Shown here piece by piece: positions 56,156-64,000 of a stretch of 64,000 nucleotides of DNA. The translations under genes were made by a program, and so were the position numbers. Under the pieces are notes generated by a model. The model was not told where the DNA came from, made no database searches, and saw only the letters and a program-made list of their open reading frames with translations. How positions within the stretch are numbered: the stretch's first letter is position 1; each line of letters begins with the position of its first letter. Source of the stretch: Kushneria aurantia DSM 21353 (GTDB taxonomy: Bacteria > Pseudomonadota > Gammaproteobacteria > Pseudomonadales > Halomonadaceae); NCBI RefSeq assembly GCF_000382245.1, contig NZ_KB907869.1:62001-126000 (forward strand), read 5' to 3'.

Positions 56156-59100
56156 ATGGCAACGATTAACTTCAATACCAGTTACTACCTTCAGGATAAG
56201 CTGGAACAGCTTCAGAACGGCGAAGATGCGGCCCAGTACTCCGACTGGACCACTCAGGACGTCGAGGAGGCCTTCTCGGCTGCCAATCTGACGCCCGAGC
56301 AGCACTATGAGCAGTTCGGTTCGGTTGAAGGTCTGAATCCCAGCCCGCAGTTCGACACCGACGCCTACCTGCAGGAGAAACTGGCTCAACTGCAGGACCA
56401 GGATGCTACTCAGGCCAACGGCGAGCCCTACGAAACCGCCGCTGATGTCCTCAATGCCTTCCGCGATGCTGGCCTTTCGCCGCTGGAGCACTATAACGAG
56501 TACGGCCAGGAAGAAGGTCTGACAGCGCCCGCGGTTCCCGGTAGTGGTGGAGACGACGGTGGTGAAGGTCCCGATGTGCCGACACCGGAATATACTGTCA
56601 ACTTCGACTCTTCCGAGAAGAGCGGCAGCACCGTTACCGTCGGCGAAGATGGTAATCTCGTGCTGACAGACGTTTCTCAGGGCGACACTGTTAGTCACAT
56701 CGGCAAGGCGCAGTACGACGAAACCGGGCAGTATCCGACCAGCTCCGACTTCCGTTTCACCCTGAGCAATCAGCTCAACTATGGGAATACTGAAGGTGGT
56801 GATACTTTCCAGGGCACTTTCCTCAGCCCGCTGCTGACCCCCACCGGCGGCATTGGTGACGGCTCCATTCTCGATCTGCGTTTCGCCGACCGTCTGGCGC
56901 CGGCCGATGATCCCTCGCAGACACTCAGCAACACCCAGGTCAACTACTTCGAGTTCACCTATAACGGTACCGAGTACCAGGTCAACGACGACAACACCAA
57001 CGGTCTGCTGGGTCAGGCGCGTGACTACGACGCCCTGCTGGAAGCCATCGAAACCGGCATCGAAAACCTTCAGGAAGCCAACCCGGAGCTTTCCGGCCTG
57101 AGCGTTACCCGCGGCTCCACCTTCAGCGTCAACCAGTACGACCGCGAAACCGATAACCTCACCGGTGATGATGTGCAGGGTATCTCCATCGTGCTGAGCG
57201 CTCGTCAAGGCGATCTGGGTGGCTTCAGCGCCAACGTCACCAGCGTTGATGAAGGCGGCGTCGACTCCTACGCTCGTGCCTTCGACCAGACCACTACCGG
57301 CGTTGAGGGTCTGATCCAGACCACCCTCGACCTCAGTAACATCGGCTACGGCTCCCAGGGCGGCTCCGTTAACATCGCCGGTGAGTCCAACTCCAACGTT
57401 GGCGTCGAGAAGTTCAACGTCACCACCGAGAGTGGCGTTTGGCTGACCGAACTCAGCTCTACCGACACTGCCAACAACTCGGGCTTCGACCACCTCAAGG
57501 TTGTTGAGGTCAGTGGCAGTGGCTACTTCCGCGTCGGCCAGCAGAGCCAGAGCTGGGGCCACAGCAACAACCTGGGTGAGTACTTCACGCAAAATGCCCA
57601 GACCGCCGACTGGGTTAGCCCACTGGTAGCCGATACGACTGGCGGCGCTCAGGGCCTGACTAACGTTCAGGACCTCGACCTGACCGGTATCACCGGCAGC
57701 AGCGCCTCCTCGGCGATCAATGCTGCGATCGATAACCGCGTAATCGACCGCGACCTCAACCTGACCGACGTCAACGGCAATCCGGCACAGGACAACGTGG
57801 TGTACAACTACGACCTGACCGGCGGTGACGACGTGCTCAACATGGGTGTCGATGGCAGCGTGCTGGCCCAGTCCGACTTCGAGCTGGAAATCAGCACCGG
57901 TGCCGGCGCTGACGTTGTGCATCTCAGCAATGGCATCACTACCTCGGCTCAGCTGGTTAACCAGCAGCTCAATGACAACATCACCATCGACACCGGCGCC
58001 GGTAACGACCGCGTCTGGAGTGAAGGTGCAGGCAACGCCACCATCACCACAGGTTCCGGTGACGACCTGGTGCTGGCCGATAACAGCGGTGATCAGGCTG
58101 GAGTCGGCACTAACAGCGGTCGTGCCCAGTTCGTCTTCAACAATGCGACTCAGAACATCAATGATCTCGAGTCCAACAGCGATGTTGACCTGTCCAACGG
58201 CGCCAACGGCACTGCACAGAGCTTCACTATCAGCGGCCTGACCGGTGCTGCCACCATGGCCGTTCGGGTGAACTTCCAGGGCTTTGAAGCCGTTACCAAC
58301 ATCAACATTGCCAGCGGAAGCGTCAACGGCGACGGTGAAGCCAGCATTACTGCACTGCAAATCAATCAGGCGATCAAGTCGGCCATCAATGGTAACGATG
58401 TTCTGAAAGAGCTGCTGCAGGCGCAGGACGGCAACGGCAACTCGTTGATCGTTAATTCCCGCATCGACGGTGGTATGGAACTGAGCGATCTGAATATCAG
58501 CTTCAGCGGTCAGAATTCCGACGGTGAAGGTACGATTTCCTTCCCCGATCTCCTGAGCAATAACGGTACTGAAGACGATAACTCTGACGGCGTCTACGAA
58601 ACCCAGTTTGGTCAGGACACTGTTGGTGGTACTGATACTGATGTCACTGGCGCTGACAGTACCGTCGAGAGCGACAATACCATCAATGTCGGCACCGGCA
58701 CTGATGAGATCGTGCTCGGCACTGGCGCGAACAGCAACGATACTGTGGCATTCACCGACTACAACAATGGTTTCAACACCATTGTGAACTTCACTGACGG
58801 TGAGGTTGTGGGTAACGGTGCCGATGCAAACGATGGCGACATTCTCGACTTCACCAGCTATCTCGGTGGCAGCTCGAGCGGTCTGACCACCACTGCTGGC
58901 GCCCTGAACGATGATCAGATTGCACTGGTCAACAACTTCACCTCCACTGGTTCTGGTGACAATGCCATCAGCTTTGCTGACCTGAACGCCAGCAATCTGC
59001 TGCAAGCGCTTAACAGTGATTCCGGAACCTTCTCTGGTTTCTCTGCAGTCTCGGGTGATGCGGGCAGCAATGCTACCAACTACATCCTGCTGGTTGAGAG

Positions 59101-59236
59101 CGGCGGCACTGCCGGCGAGCACAAGGCGTTCCATCTGACGTCCAACGCGGAGTCGACAGATTTCGCATCTGCTCAACTGATCGGCACGATTGACTTCGGT
59201 GTTGATCAGAATTTCGATGCCACCAATTTTGCCTGA
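56156..59236 (+). CDS. S-layer-like / RTX-type surface protein, 1026 aa
   Basis: A very acidic protein without cysteine and with few Lys/Arg, rich in Asn, Asp, Gly, Ser and Thr, in the S-layer pattern. There is no signal peptide. Residues about 1-125 hold two copies of a module (NTSYYLQDKLEQLQ ... HYEQFGSVEGL and DTDAYLQEKLAQLQ ... HYNEYGQEEGL); an acidic Gly/Asp linker (about 128-145) follows. Degenerate RTX calcium motifs occur at about 555 (TGGDDVLNMG), 612 (TGAGNDRVWS), 632 (TGSGDDLVLA) and 845 (GTGTDEIVLG). The C-terminal end (IGTIDFGVDQNFDATNFA) is uncharged-hydrophobic as in type I secretion signals. The start at 56156 follows AAGGAG. Probably exported by the nearby ABC/HlyD/TolC system and assembled on the O-chain. 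It is the largest gene of the locus and looks highly expressed. Confidence 0.85.
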   Translation: MATINFNTSYYLQDKLEQLQNGEDAAQYSDWTTQDVEEAFSAANLTPEQHYEQFGSVEGLNPSPQFDTDAYLQEKLAQLQDQDATQANGEPYETAADVLNAFRDAGLSPLEHYNEYGQEEGLTAPAVPGSGGDDGGEGPDVPTPEYTVNFDSSEKSGSTVTVGEDGNLVLTDVSQGDTVSHIGKAQYDETGQYPTSSDFRFTLSNQLNYGNTEGGDTFQGTFLSPLLTPTGGIGDGSILDLRFADRLAPADDPSQTLSNTQVNYFEFTYNGTEYQVNDDNTNGLLGQARDYDALLEAIETGIENLQEANPELSGLSVTRGSTFSVNQYDRETDNLTGDDVQGISIVLSARQGDLGGFSANVTSVDEGGVDSYARAFDQTTTGVEGLIQTTLDLSNIGYGSQGGSVNIAGESNSNVGVEKFNVTTESGVWLTELSSTDTANNSGFDHLKVVEVSGSGYFRVGQQSQSWGHSNNLGEYFTQNAQTADWVSPLVADTTGGAQGLTNVQDLDLTGITGSSASSAINAAIDNRVIDRDLNLTDVNGNPAQDNVVYNYDLTGGDDVLNMGVDGSVLAQSDFELEISTGAGADVVHLSNGITTSAQLVNQQLNDNITIDTGAGNDRVWSEGAGNATITTGSGDDLVLADNSGDQAGVGTNSGRAQFVFNNATQNINDLESNSDVDLSNGANGTAQSFTISGLTGAATMAVRVNFQGFEAVTNINIASGSVNGDGEASITALQINQAIKSAINGNDVLKELLQAQDGNGNSLIVNSRIDGGMELSDLNISFSGQNSDGEGTISFPDLLSNNGTEDDNSDGVYETQFGQDTVGGTDTDVTGADSTVESDNTINVGTGTDEIVLGTGANSNDTVAFTDYNNGFNTIVNFTDGEVVGNGADANDGDILDFTSYLGGSSSGLTTTAGALNDDQIALVNNFTSTGSGDNAISFADLNASNLLQALNSDSGTFSGFSAVSGDAGSNATNYILLVESGGTAGEHKAFHLTSNAESTDFASAQLIGTIDFGVDQNFDATNFA

Positions 59237-59270
59237 TCTCCGTGTTTAGGTAATGAGCCTGGCTCGACAG

Positions 59271-59299
59271 AACCCCCCGCCCAAGGCGGGGGGTTTTTC
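59271..59299 (+). terminator. Strong terminator after the S-layer-like gene
   Basis: The stem AACCCCCCGCC (59271-59281) pairs with GGCGGGGGGTT (59285-59295) around a CAA loop and runs into a TTTTT tail. It lies about 35 nt after the stop, so the S-layer-like gene is probably its own transcription unit. Confidence 0.95.
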
Positions 59300-59353
59300 A
59301 TTTTTATCTTCTGCACAATGACCCCATCACTGCGCTTATCGGTTTGAACCCCC

Positions 59354-60151
59354 ATGCCCCGCTATATCGCACTCAGTTCACTGCGCCATGCCGAGCACGG
59401 CTGGCTGGCAAACCCGGATTACACTTTCGCCGCTGAGCGGCCACTGGCCGAGCTGGTGGCCGAGGAGATGCCACACGCATTGCCCACCCTGCCGCTCGCC
59501 TTCCTGCCGGAGGGCGGGGAGTGGCGGCTGGTATCGCTGCTCTCTCTCGATGCCCGCCATAACCTCTTCGTTCACCCCGATGGCCGCTGGCTGGGGGGCT
59601 ATATTCCTGCCGCCCTGCGCAGCTATCCTTTCGCCCTGCTGCCGGTCGAGAGGAGTGCAAAGAAGGCGCTCTGCTTCGACGAGGAGAGCGGCCTGCTGCT
59701 CGAGCACGCCGAGGGCGGGCAGCGCTTTTTTACCCCGGAGGGTGAACTCAACGGCTCGACGTATCAGGTAATGAATTTTCTGCAGCAGCTTGATCAGCGC
59801 CGCCGCACCACTCGCCGCGCGGTGACGCGGCTCGCCGAGGCGGAGCTGATCGTGCCCTGGGAAATCAGCCTGGATGGCGAGGAGGGCCAGCGGCAGGCGG
59901 TCGAGGGACTTTACAGGCTCGACGAGGCGGCGCTGCGCGCCCTGCCGGGCGAGAAGCTGAGCCAGCTGGCGGACGGCGGTGCGCTCTCTATCGCCTATGC
60001 CCAGCTCTTTTCCCAGCACCGCCTGCCGGGGCTCTCAAGGCTGGTGGCGCTGCAGAAAAAGCTCGGCGAACAGCAGCAGAGCGCGGTGGCGGATGTCGAG
60101 TCGCTGATGAACGAGGGCGACGACGACCTGACCTTCGATTTCGATAGCTGA
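59354..60151 (+). CDS. SapC-family protein
   Basis: A 265-aa soluble protein of the SapC family, named after a gene next to the S-layer secretion genes of Campylobacter fetus. Family blocks: LPLAFLPEGGEWRLVSLLSL, NLFVHPDGRWLGGYIPAALR, SYPFALLPVERSAKKALCFD, and the helical C-terminal half around NFLQQLDQRRRTTRRAVTRL and VPWEISLDG. There is no signal peptide. The biochemical role is unknown in the family; it is commonly found beside secreted repeat proteins and glycan-modifying genes. Its place directly after the S-layer-like gene supports a joint role. Confidence 0.88.
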   Translation: MPRYIALSSLRHAEHGWLANPDYTFAAERPLAELVAEEMPHALPTLPLAFLPEGGEWRLVSLLSLDARHNLFVHPDGRWLGGYIPAALRSYPFALLPVERSAKKALCFDEESGLLLEHAEGGQRFFTPEGELNGSTYQVMNFLQQLDQRRRTTRRAVTRLAEAELIVPWEISLDGEEGQRQAVEGLYRLDEAALRALPGEKLSQLADGGALSIAYAQLFSQHRLPGLSRLVALQKKLGEQQQSAVADVESLMNEGDDDLTFDFDS

Positions 60152-60232
60152 ACCGCCACTGGATGGCGCTATGAAGGTGTCGTCATGACGGCTAGACTAC
60201 CCGCTTTTATGACAGCGAAAGGACAATATCCC

Positions 60233-60445
60233 ATGGCACAGCAGGACAATACCGTCACCATCAATGGCAAACCCTACGTATGGAGCGAGCTCAGCGAAGC
60301 GGCGCGCGATCAGTTGACCAACCTGCGCGCCTGCGACGAGGAGATCGCCCGCCTCAAGCGTCAGCAGGCGATCGCCCAGGCAGCGCGTATGACCTACTCC
60401 CATCTGCTCGAACGTGAGTTGCCGGCTTCGGCCGAAAAGCACTGA
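60233..60445 (+). CDS. DUF6447-type small protein
   Basis: A 70-aa protein starting MAQQDNTVTINGKPYVWSEL. The pattern VTINGKxY-x4-LS-x2-A-x-DQL-x-NLRACDEEIARLKRQQAIAQ and then AARMTYSHLLERELP is that of the small DUF6447 family. It is mostly helical and probably cytosolic. I know no function, but the family is met beside SapC-type genes, as here (82 bp apart). The start at 60233 follows AAAGGA; two upstream in-frame ATGs are less likely. Confidence 0.75.
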   Translation: MAQQDNTVTINGKPYVWSELSEAARDQLTNLRACDEEIARLKRQQAIAQAARMTYSHLLERELPASAEKH

Positions 60446-60567
60446 TCCGTTTGCCGGGTCAAGCCAGCCCTGATACGCCAATGGTCCGCTGACTGGGTGG
60501 CGGCGTGGGTGCTGTGGCCCGGGTGGGGGCAGCTGTTGGCGAACTTTATACGGGGCAGGGAGGGGCG

Positions 60568-61944
60568 ATGACGTCAAGGGGAGTATCCGATCTGCGGCTG
60601 CGTTTGCTGCTGGGACTGGTGGCACTGTGCTGTCTCGCGACGGTGGGCTGGGTGCAGGCGCACCTGCCGCTCAACGGTGAGGATTACGCCTTTGCCCGGC
60701 CTTTTGAGGTGTGGCAGTGGGGGGCGCGTTTCGACTGGATCGTGTTCAAGATCGGCGTGCAGTTCAGCGACTGGAACGCCCGCTTTGGCGAGCAGCTGGC
60801 GATCATCTGGCTGAATATGCCGAGCGTGGTGTTCTGGCTGCTCGCGCTGGGCGCCTTTGTGGCCCTCAATCTGGTCATGGCGGCGCTACCCGAGCCCGGC
60901 CCCGGCACCCGCGGTAGTGCCTCGCGGGATGCCTTTTGGGTGCGCCTGGGTTGGTCGCTGGGCCTGTTGTTTCTGCTCTGGCCCGGTTTTGAGCTGTTTT
61001 TCTGGAAGACCATTATCGCTGGCTATCTGACCCCCATGGTGCTCTGTCTGCTGACGATACTGCCCTTTACTACTGCCGGCCGGCTGAGAAACATGACGTC
61101 GAGCGGCAGACGGCTGACGGCGGGCGCCGTGGTTGCCTTTCTGGCCGGCTGGTCGTTTGAAAACGTACCGGTGGCGCTGGTGGTCTATATGCTGGTCAGC
61201 TGGTTGCTGCTGCCCGACCGCTTTCGCCAGTGGCGTGCGCTGCTGCCACTGGGTGCGCTGTTAGCGGGCTGGACGATGCTGATGCTGGTGCCATCAACAA
61301 TGCACCGCATTCACTACTATCGCGAGATTTTCGGTATTACCACCACCGGGCCGGCCTACTATCTGGATCGTGCCGGGCAGGTGACCGCCACTTTTTTCGA
61401 CACCGCCTGGCCGCTGTTTCTGTTTGCCGTTATGGCGCTGATCGGGCTGGTGCTGCTGCATCGTACCGGGCGGATGCGTCGCGATGTCCGCTTTTGGCTG
61501 TTGATGCTACCTGCCCTGCTGACGGTCGGCTCGGTCGCCTCTGCGCCCTATACCGAGCCCCGCTCCTTCATGTTTGCCTGGGTCATCATGTTTGCTTTCG
61601 TGATCGAGGGCGCGCGGCTGGCCTGGCACTATCGGCCATCGCTGCGCTGGTTACTGGTGTTGGGGCTTTGCGGCGCGCTGTTCACCCAGGGGGTGGTGCT
61701 GGGCACCTATCAGCGCGTCGATGAAATTTTCGACAAGCGTATCGCCTATATCCAGTCTCCGGCGAACCAGGCGGTCTGCAGCAATGCCACCGAGCAGCGG
61801 CTGGCGATCGCACCTATCGAGGTGGATATTCCCTATCGCCTGTTCAACAACCGCGATGGTTGGGTGACGGGTAATCTGGATGCCATTGGCACCTACTACG
61901 GATGTCAACTGCGCCTTGCAGAAGAGGGTAGCGGCAGTGGCTGA
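60568..61944 (+). CDS. Polytopic membrane protein, Gtr/DUF6056-like
   Basis: A 458-aa inner-membrane protein with about 10-11 hydrophobic segments and a periplasmic tail of about 70 residues. After the first segment comes LPLNGEDYAFARPFEVWQWG, where a Gly-x-Asp/Glu-Asp-Tyr pattern is shared with GtrII-type O-antigen glucosyltransferases and DUF6056 proteins; the periplasmic tail has two cysteines (AVCSNATEQ and YYGCQLRL). Such enzymes add sugars to O-antigen on the periplasmic side using a lipid-linked donor, which would fit here, but the call rests on topology and one motif. The ATG at 60568 follows GGGAGGGGCG. Confidence 0.7.
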   Translation: MTSRGVSDLRLRLLLGLVALCCLATVGWVQAHLPLNGEDYAFARPFEVWQWGARFDWIVFKIGVQFSDWNARFGEQLAIIWLNMPSVVFWLLALGAFVALNLVMAALPEPGPGTRGSASRDAFWVRLGWSLGLLFLLWPGFELFFWKTIIAGYLTPMVLCLLTILPFTTAGRLRNMTSSGRRLTAGAVVAFLAGWSFENVPVALVVYMLVSWLLLPDRFRQWRALLPLGALLAGWTMLMLVPSTMHRIHYYREIFGITTTGPAYYLDRAGQVTATFFDTAWPLFLFAVMALIGLVLLHRTGRMRRDVRFWLLMLPALLTVGSVASAPYTEPRSFMFAWVIMFAFVIEGARLAWHYRPSLRWLLVLGLCGALFTQGVVLGTYQRVDEIFDKRIAYIQSPANQAVCSNATEQRLAIAPIEVDIPYRLFNNRDGWVTGNLDAIGTYYGCQLRLAEEGSGSG

Positions 61945-62071
61945 GCGTTTTCCCCAGCAGAATGTGAGGCCATTGCCTAAAGCATGGCGTCCCGAGGTCG
62001 ATAAAAAGACGGTAGTGAAATATCCTGTGTATTGTCGGACATTCTGAAACCTGCCTCCAGCGAGACGCCGC

Positions 62072-63592
62072 ATGCCTACCATTGCCAGCGACACCGGCAG
62101 CAATGTCTCCCGCCCAGGGGATGGGTATGACGGGGTAGGGCGGGTCAGCACCGCTACGGCAGTTGGCAGCGGTACGCTGCTGGCCGGCGGCCAGGCGGTA
62201 TTGACAGCCGCCCATGTAGTGGAAGGCGATGGCCCGATTCGCGTCGCTTTCGATAGTACGGCGGGGCGTCTCTGGATGTCGGTGGAAAGCATGCGTATCC
62301 ACAGCGGATACAATGACGGCAACTTCTCCCACGACCTGGCGCTACTGTGGCTAAACGAAGAAGCGCCGCTCTTTATTCCCCGCTATGAGCTTTACCGCGA
62401 CAACGATGAACTCGCCAGGATCGCTACCATTGTGGGTTACGGTGCCACCGGCAGTGGAACCAGTGGCTACATCCGCGGGGAAGGTGATCAACGCAGCCTG
62501 GTGCACAATCGCATCGATCTGTTCAACAGCGATCTTTCCCTTTCGAAGGCTCCCGCCGGTTCTCAACTGCTGGCCGATTTCGACGATGGTAGCTGGCGAT
62601 ATGACACCATTGGCAGGCTCGGCGGGGTGCAGAACACCGGGCTGGGCGATGCCGAGGGAGCCATTGCCCCGGGAGACAGCGGTGGCCCGGCCTTTATCGA
62701 TGGCCTGCTGGCCGGCGTTGCCAGCTACATCGCCACCTTTACCTATGCCGGGGAGCGTCTGGATATCAATAATGAAACCGACAGCAGCTTCGGTGAGGTC
62801 ATGGGCTGGCAGCGGGTCAGTCATTACCAGAGTTGGATTGACGATACGTTGGCCGGATTTTCCGGAAGCTCCGTGGACGATGAGGACGGCACGGCTATCG
62901 ACATGATCGGTAGTGGCGGTGACGATTTGCTGCTGGCGGATAACGGCAGCGGCACCATGAGCGGGCTTGGAGGCAATGACCGTTTTTATGTCGGTTCCGG
63001 CGACCTTCGTATCGACGGTGGCGCCGGTACCGATGTGGTACGTGTCGACCTGCCGCTTGCAGCGGTTGTCGTCGGCGAACAGAATAACGGCGTCATTCGG
63101 CTTGAATCCGCTGCATTCGGTAGCGACAGGCTCGTCAATGTCGAACTGCTGCGTTTTGCCGACCAGGTGGTATTGACCCGGGAGCCCACCCACCACGCCA
63201 GTCAGCAGACGCTTTTCGATCCGGCCTTCTATCTGGCCGTCAACCCTGACGTGGCGCGGGCGGGCGTCGATCCGCTGACCCACTATCAACAGTGGGGCGC
63301 CGCCGAGGGACGCGATCCCAATGCCCTGTTCGACGAACGTTTCTATCGCCACGAGAACCCGGATGTCGATGCCGCCATTTCCCGTGGTGAGTTGAACAGT
63401 GGCTGGGAGCACTACAGTGCCTGGGGATGGCAGGAGAGTCGCCTGCCGTCGGCCTGGATGGATACCGAAGCCTATCTTCAGGACTATCCGGATATCGCGG
63501 CAGCCGGTGTTAACCCTTTCGAGCACTATTTGCGCTGGGGCATTGATGAAGGTCGTACTATCAGTGCCATCGATGGTGAATTGTGGGGCTAA
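62072..63592 (+). CDS. Trypsin-like serine protease with RTX motifs and C-terminal repeat modules
   Basis: A 506-aa protein. Residues about 20-260 are a trypsin/S1 fold with the triad His48 (LTAAHVVE), Asp88 (SHDLALLWL) and Ser203 (APGDSGGPAF). Residues about 275-325 hold RTX-type motifs (GSGGDDLLLADNGS, GLGGNDRFYVG, GGAGTDVVRVD). The rest has three copies of a module: FDPAFYLAVNPDVARAG-VDPLTHYQQWGAAEGR, then FDERFYRHENPDVDAA..., then MDTEAYLQDYPDIAAAG-VNPFEHYLRWGIDEGR. There is no signal peptide, so export by the nearby type I system is likely. It may trim, shed or mature surface proteins. It stands alone at the right end of the locus, with a weak ribosome-binding site before 62072. Confidence 0.88.
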   Translation: MPTIASDTGSNVSRPGDGYDGVGRVSTATAVGSGTLLAGGQAVLTAAHVVEGDGPIRVAFDSTAGRLWMSVESMRIHSGYNDGNFSHDLALLWLNEEAPLFIPRYELYRDNDELARIATIVGYGATGSGTSGYIRGEGDQRSLVHNRIDLFNSDLSLSKAPAGSQLLADFDDGSWRYDTIGRLGGVQNTGLGDAEGAIAPGDSGGPAFIDGLLAGVASYIATFTYAGERLDINNETDSSFGEVMGWQRVSHYQSWIDDTLAGFSGSSVDDEDGTAIDMIGSGGDDLLLADNGSGTMSGLGGNDRFYVGSGDLRIDGGAGTDVVRVDLPLAAVVVGEQNNGVIRLESAAFGSDRLVNVELLRFADQVVLTREPTHHASQQTLFDPAFYLAVNPDVARAGVDPLTHYQQWGAAEGRDPNALFDERFYRHENPDVDAAISRGELNSGWEHYSAWGWQESRLPSAWMDTEAYLQDYPDIAAAGVNPFEHYLRWGIDEGRTISAIDGELWG

Positions 63593-64000
63593 GAGGTTGT
63601 TTCAGAACCGGCTTTTGCCGTCGAGAGCACCATGGGCGCTACTATTATCGCCATCCCGATAGACTCTTGCTTCAACCTCCTCGGCTGCTGGCACATGGCG
63701 GTGTTTTAAAATGCACTGTAATCCTGTTCGTCATTGGGGCCGCCCGGTTCATGGGAAAGATGAAAACACCAGGAAAACTCTAGAGCTATGTTTCGAAAAC
63801 GTGGATTCCTGTAAGTTTTTTTATTTTTCTTTTGGAGATTTGTAGTTTTCATCTCAATTGGCCTGCTAGCAATTGGCCCTCCTTCTGATTTGTGTTTATG
63901 ATAAGAGCCTGTCTCATCCTCGTGGGTGAGCGATGCTGTTGTCTGCATCTCTAGAGTCTTTCCAATAAGACTTGTCCGATTGGAGTTTGTCTGAGAATCA
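63593..64000. other. Right-end region without a recognised gene
   Basis: Nothing coding is convincing in these 408 bp. From about 63740 the sequence becomes clearly A+T-richer than the rest of the window (runs such as TTTTTTTATTTTTC near 63817), which may mark a junction with transferred DNA or a promoter region for a gene beyond 64000. An 8-bp direct repeat AATTGGCC occurs twice (63857 and 63872). No tRNA or clear terminator for the protease gene was seen. Confidence 0.4.

Noticed and set aside
55934-59176. 1080-codon open frame antisense to the S-layer-like gene
   Set aside because: It has no family features and mirrors the codon pattern of the real gene; the plus-strand gene has a ribosome-binding site, modules and RTX motifs.

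Overview
The window is high-G+C gammaproteobacterial chromosome. The gene content and order (ispD-ispF-truD-surE-pcm-nlpD-rpoS, cysB/ettA, thiC under a TPP riboswitch, acidic proteins) suggest a halophile of the Halomonadaceae (Halomonas/Salinicola/Kushneria type). This placement rests on my recognition of protein families, not on a search. No rRNA, tRNA or CRISPR array was seen.

Left third (1-37 kb), mostly core genome: a partial AEC transporter; a YefM-YoeB toxin-antitoxin operon with its TGTACA operator; thiC with a TPP riboswitch; an ogt plus Ada-like/AlkA alkylation-repair pair; two MFS transporters; yajQ; two lipid A-type acyltransferases; two Nudix hydrolases; ftsB-ispD-ispF-truD (truD frameshifted as read), then surE-pcm-DUF368-nlpD-rpoS; a TolC-type channel, alr, lpxL, cysB, ettA, a short LOV blue-light receptor, a SelW-like protein, zntB, tesA, a YbbAP-type ABC system and mgtE. 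Small mobile or repetitive pieces are a pair of 53-bp REP-like repeats (8.8-9.0 kb) and a 146-bp MITE-like element (29.7 kb).

At 36.9-38.2 kb an Xre-RES toxin-antitoxin pair lies between two 71-bp direct repeats. Each repeat copies the 3' end of the adjacent O-antigen-ligase gene, which points to insertion or allele exchange at that gene end.

Right third (38-64 kb), a cell-surface locus interrupted only by glyA: O-antigen ligase, a polyprenyl-phosphate hexose-1-phosphate transferase, a complete type I secretion system (ABC/HlyD/TolC), two GT2 glycosyltransferases, an O-antigen ABC exporter (Wzm/Wzt), a 1187-aa methyltransferase-coiled coil-WbsX-RgpF protein, a 1026-aa Cys-free acidic S-layer/RTX-like protein, a SapC-family protein, a DUF6447 protein, a Gtr-like membrane protein and a signal-less trypsin-like protease with RTX motifs. 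My reading is that these genes build an O-polysaccharide, export an S-layer-like protein by type I secretion and anchor it on the polysaccharide, in the manner of Caulobacter RsaA but with different sequences. A short repeat module (YL..NPDV..AG.DP..HY..WG..EGR) recurs in the S-layer-like protein, the protease and the glycan-synthesis protein, and may be the shared glycan-recognition part. This is the most interesting feature of the window.
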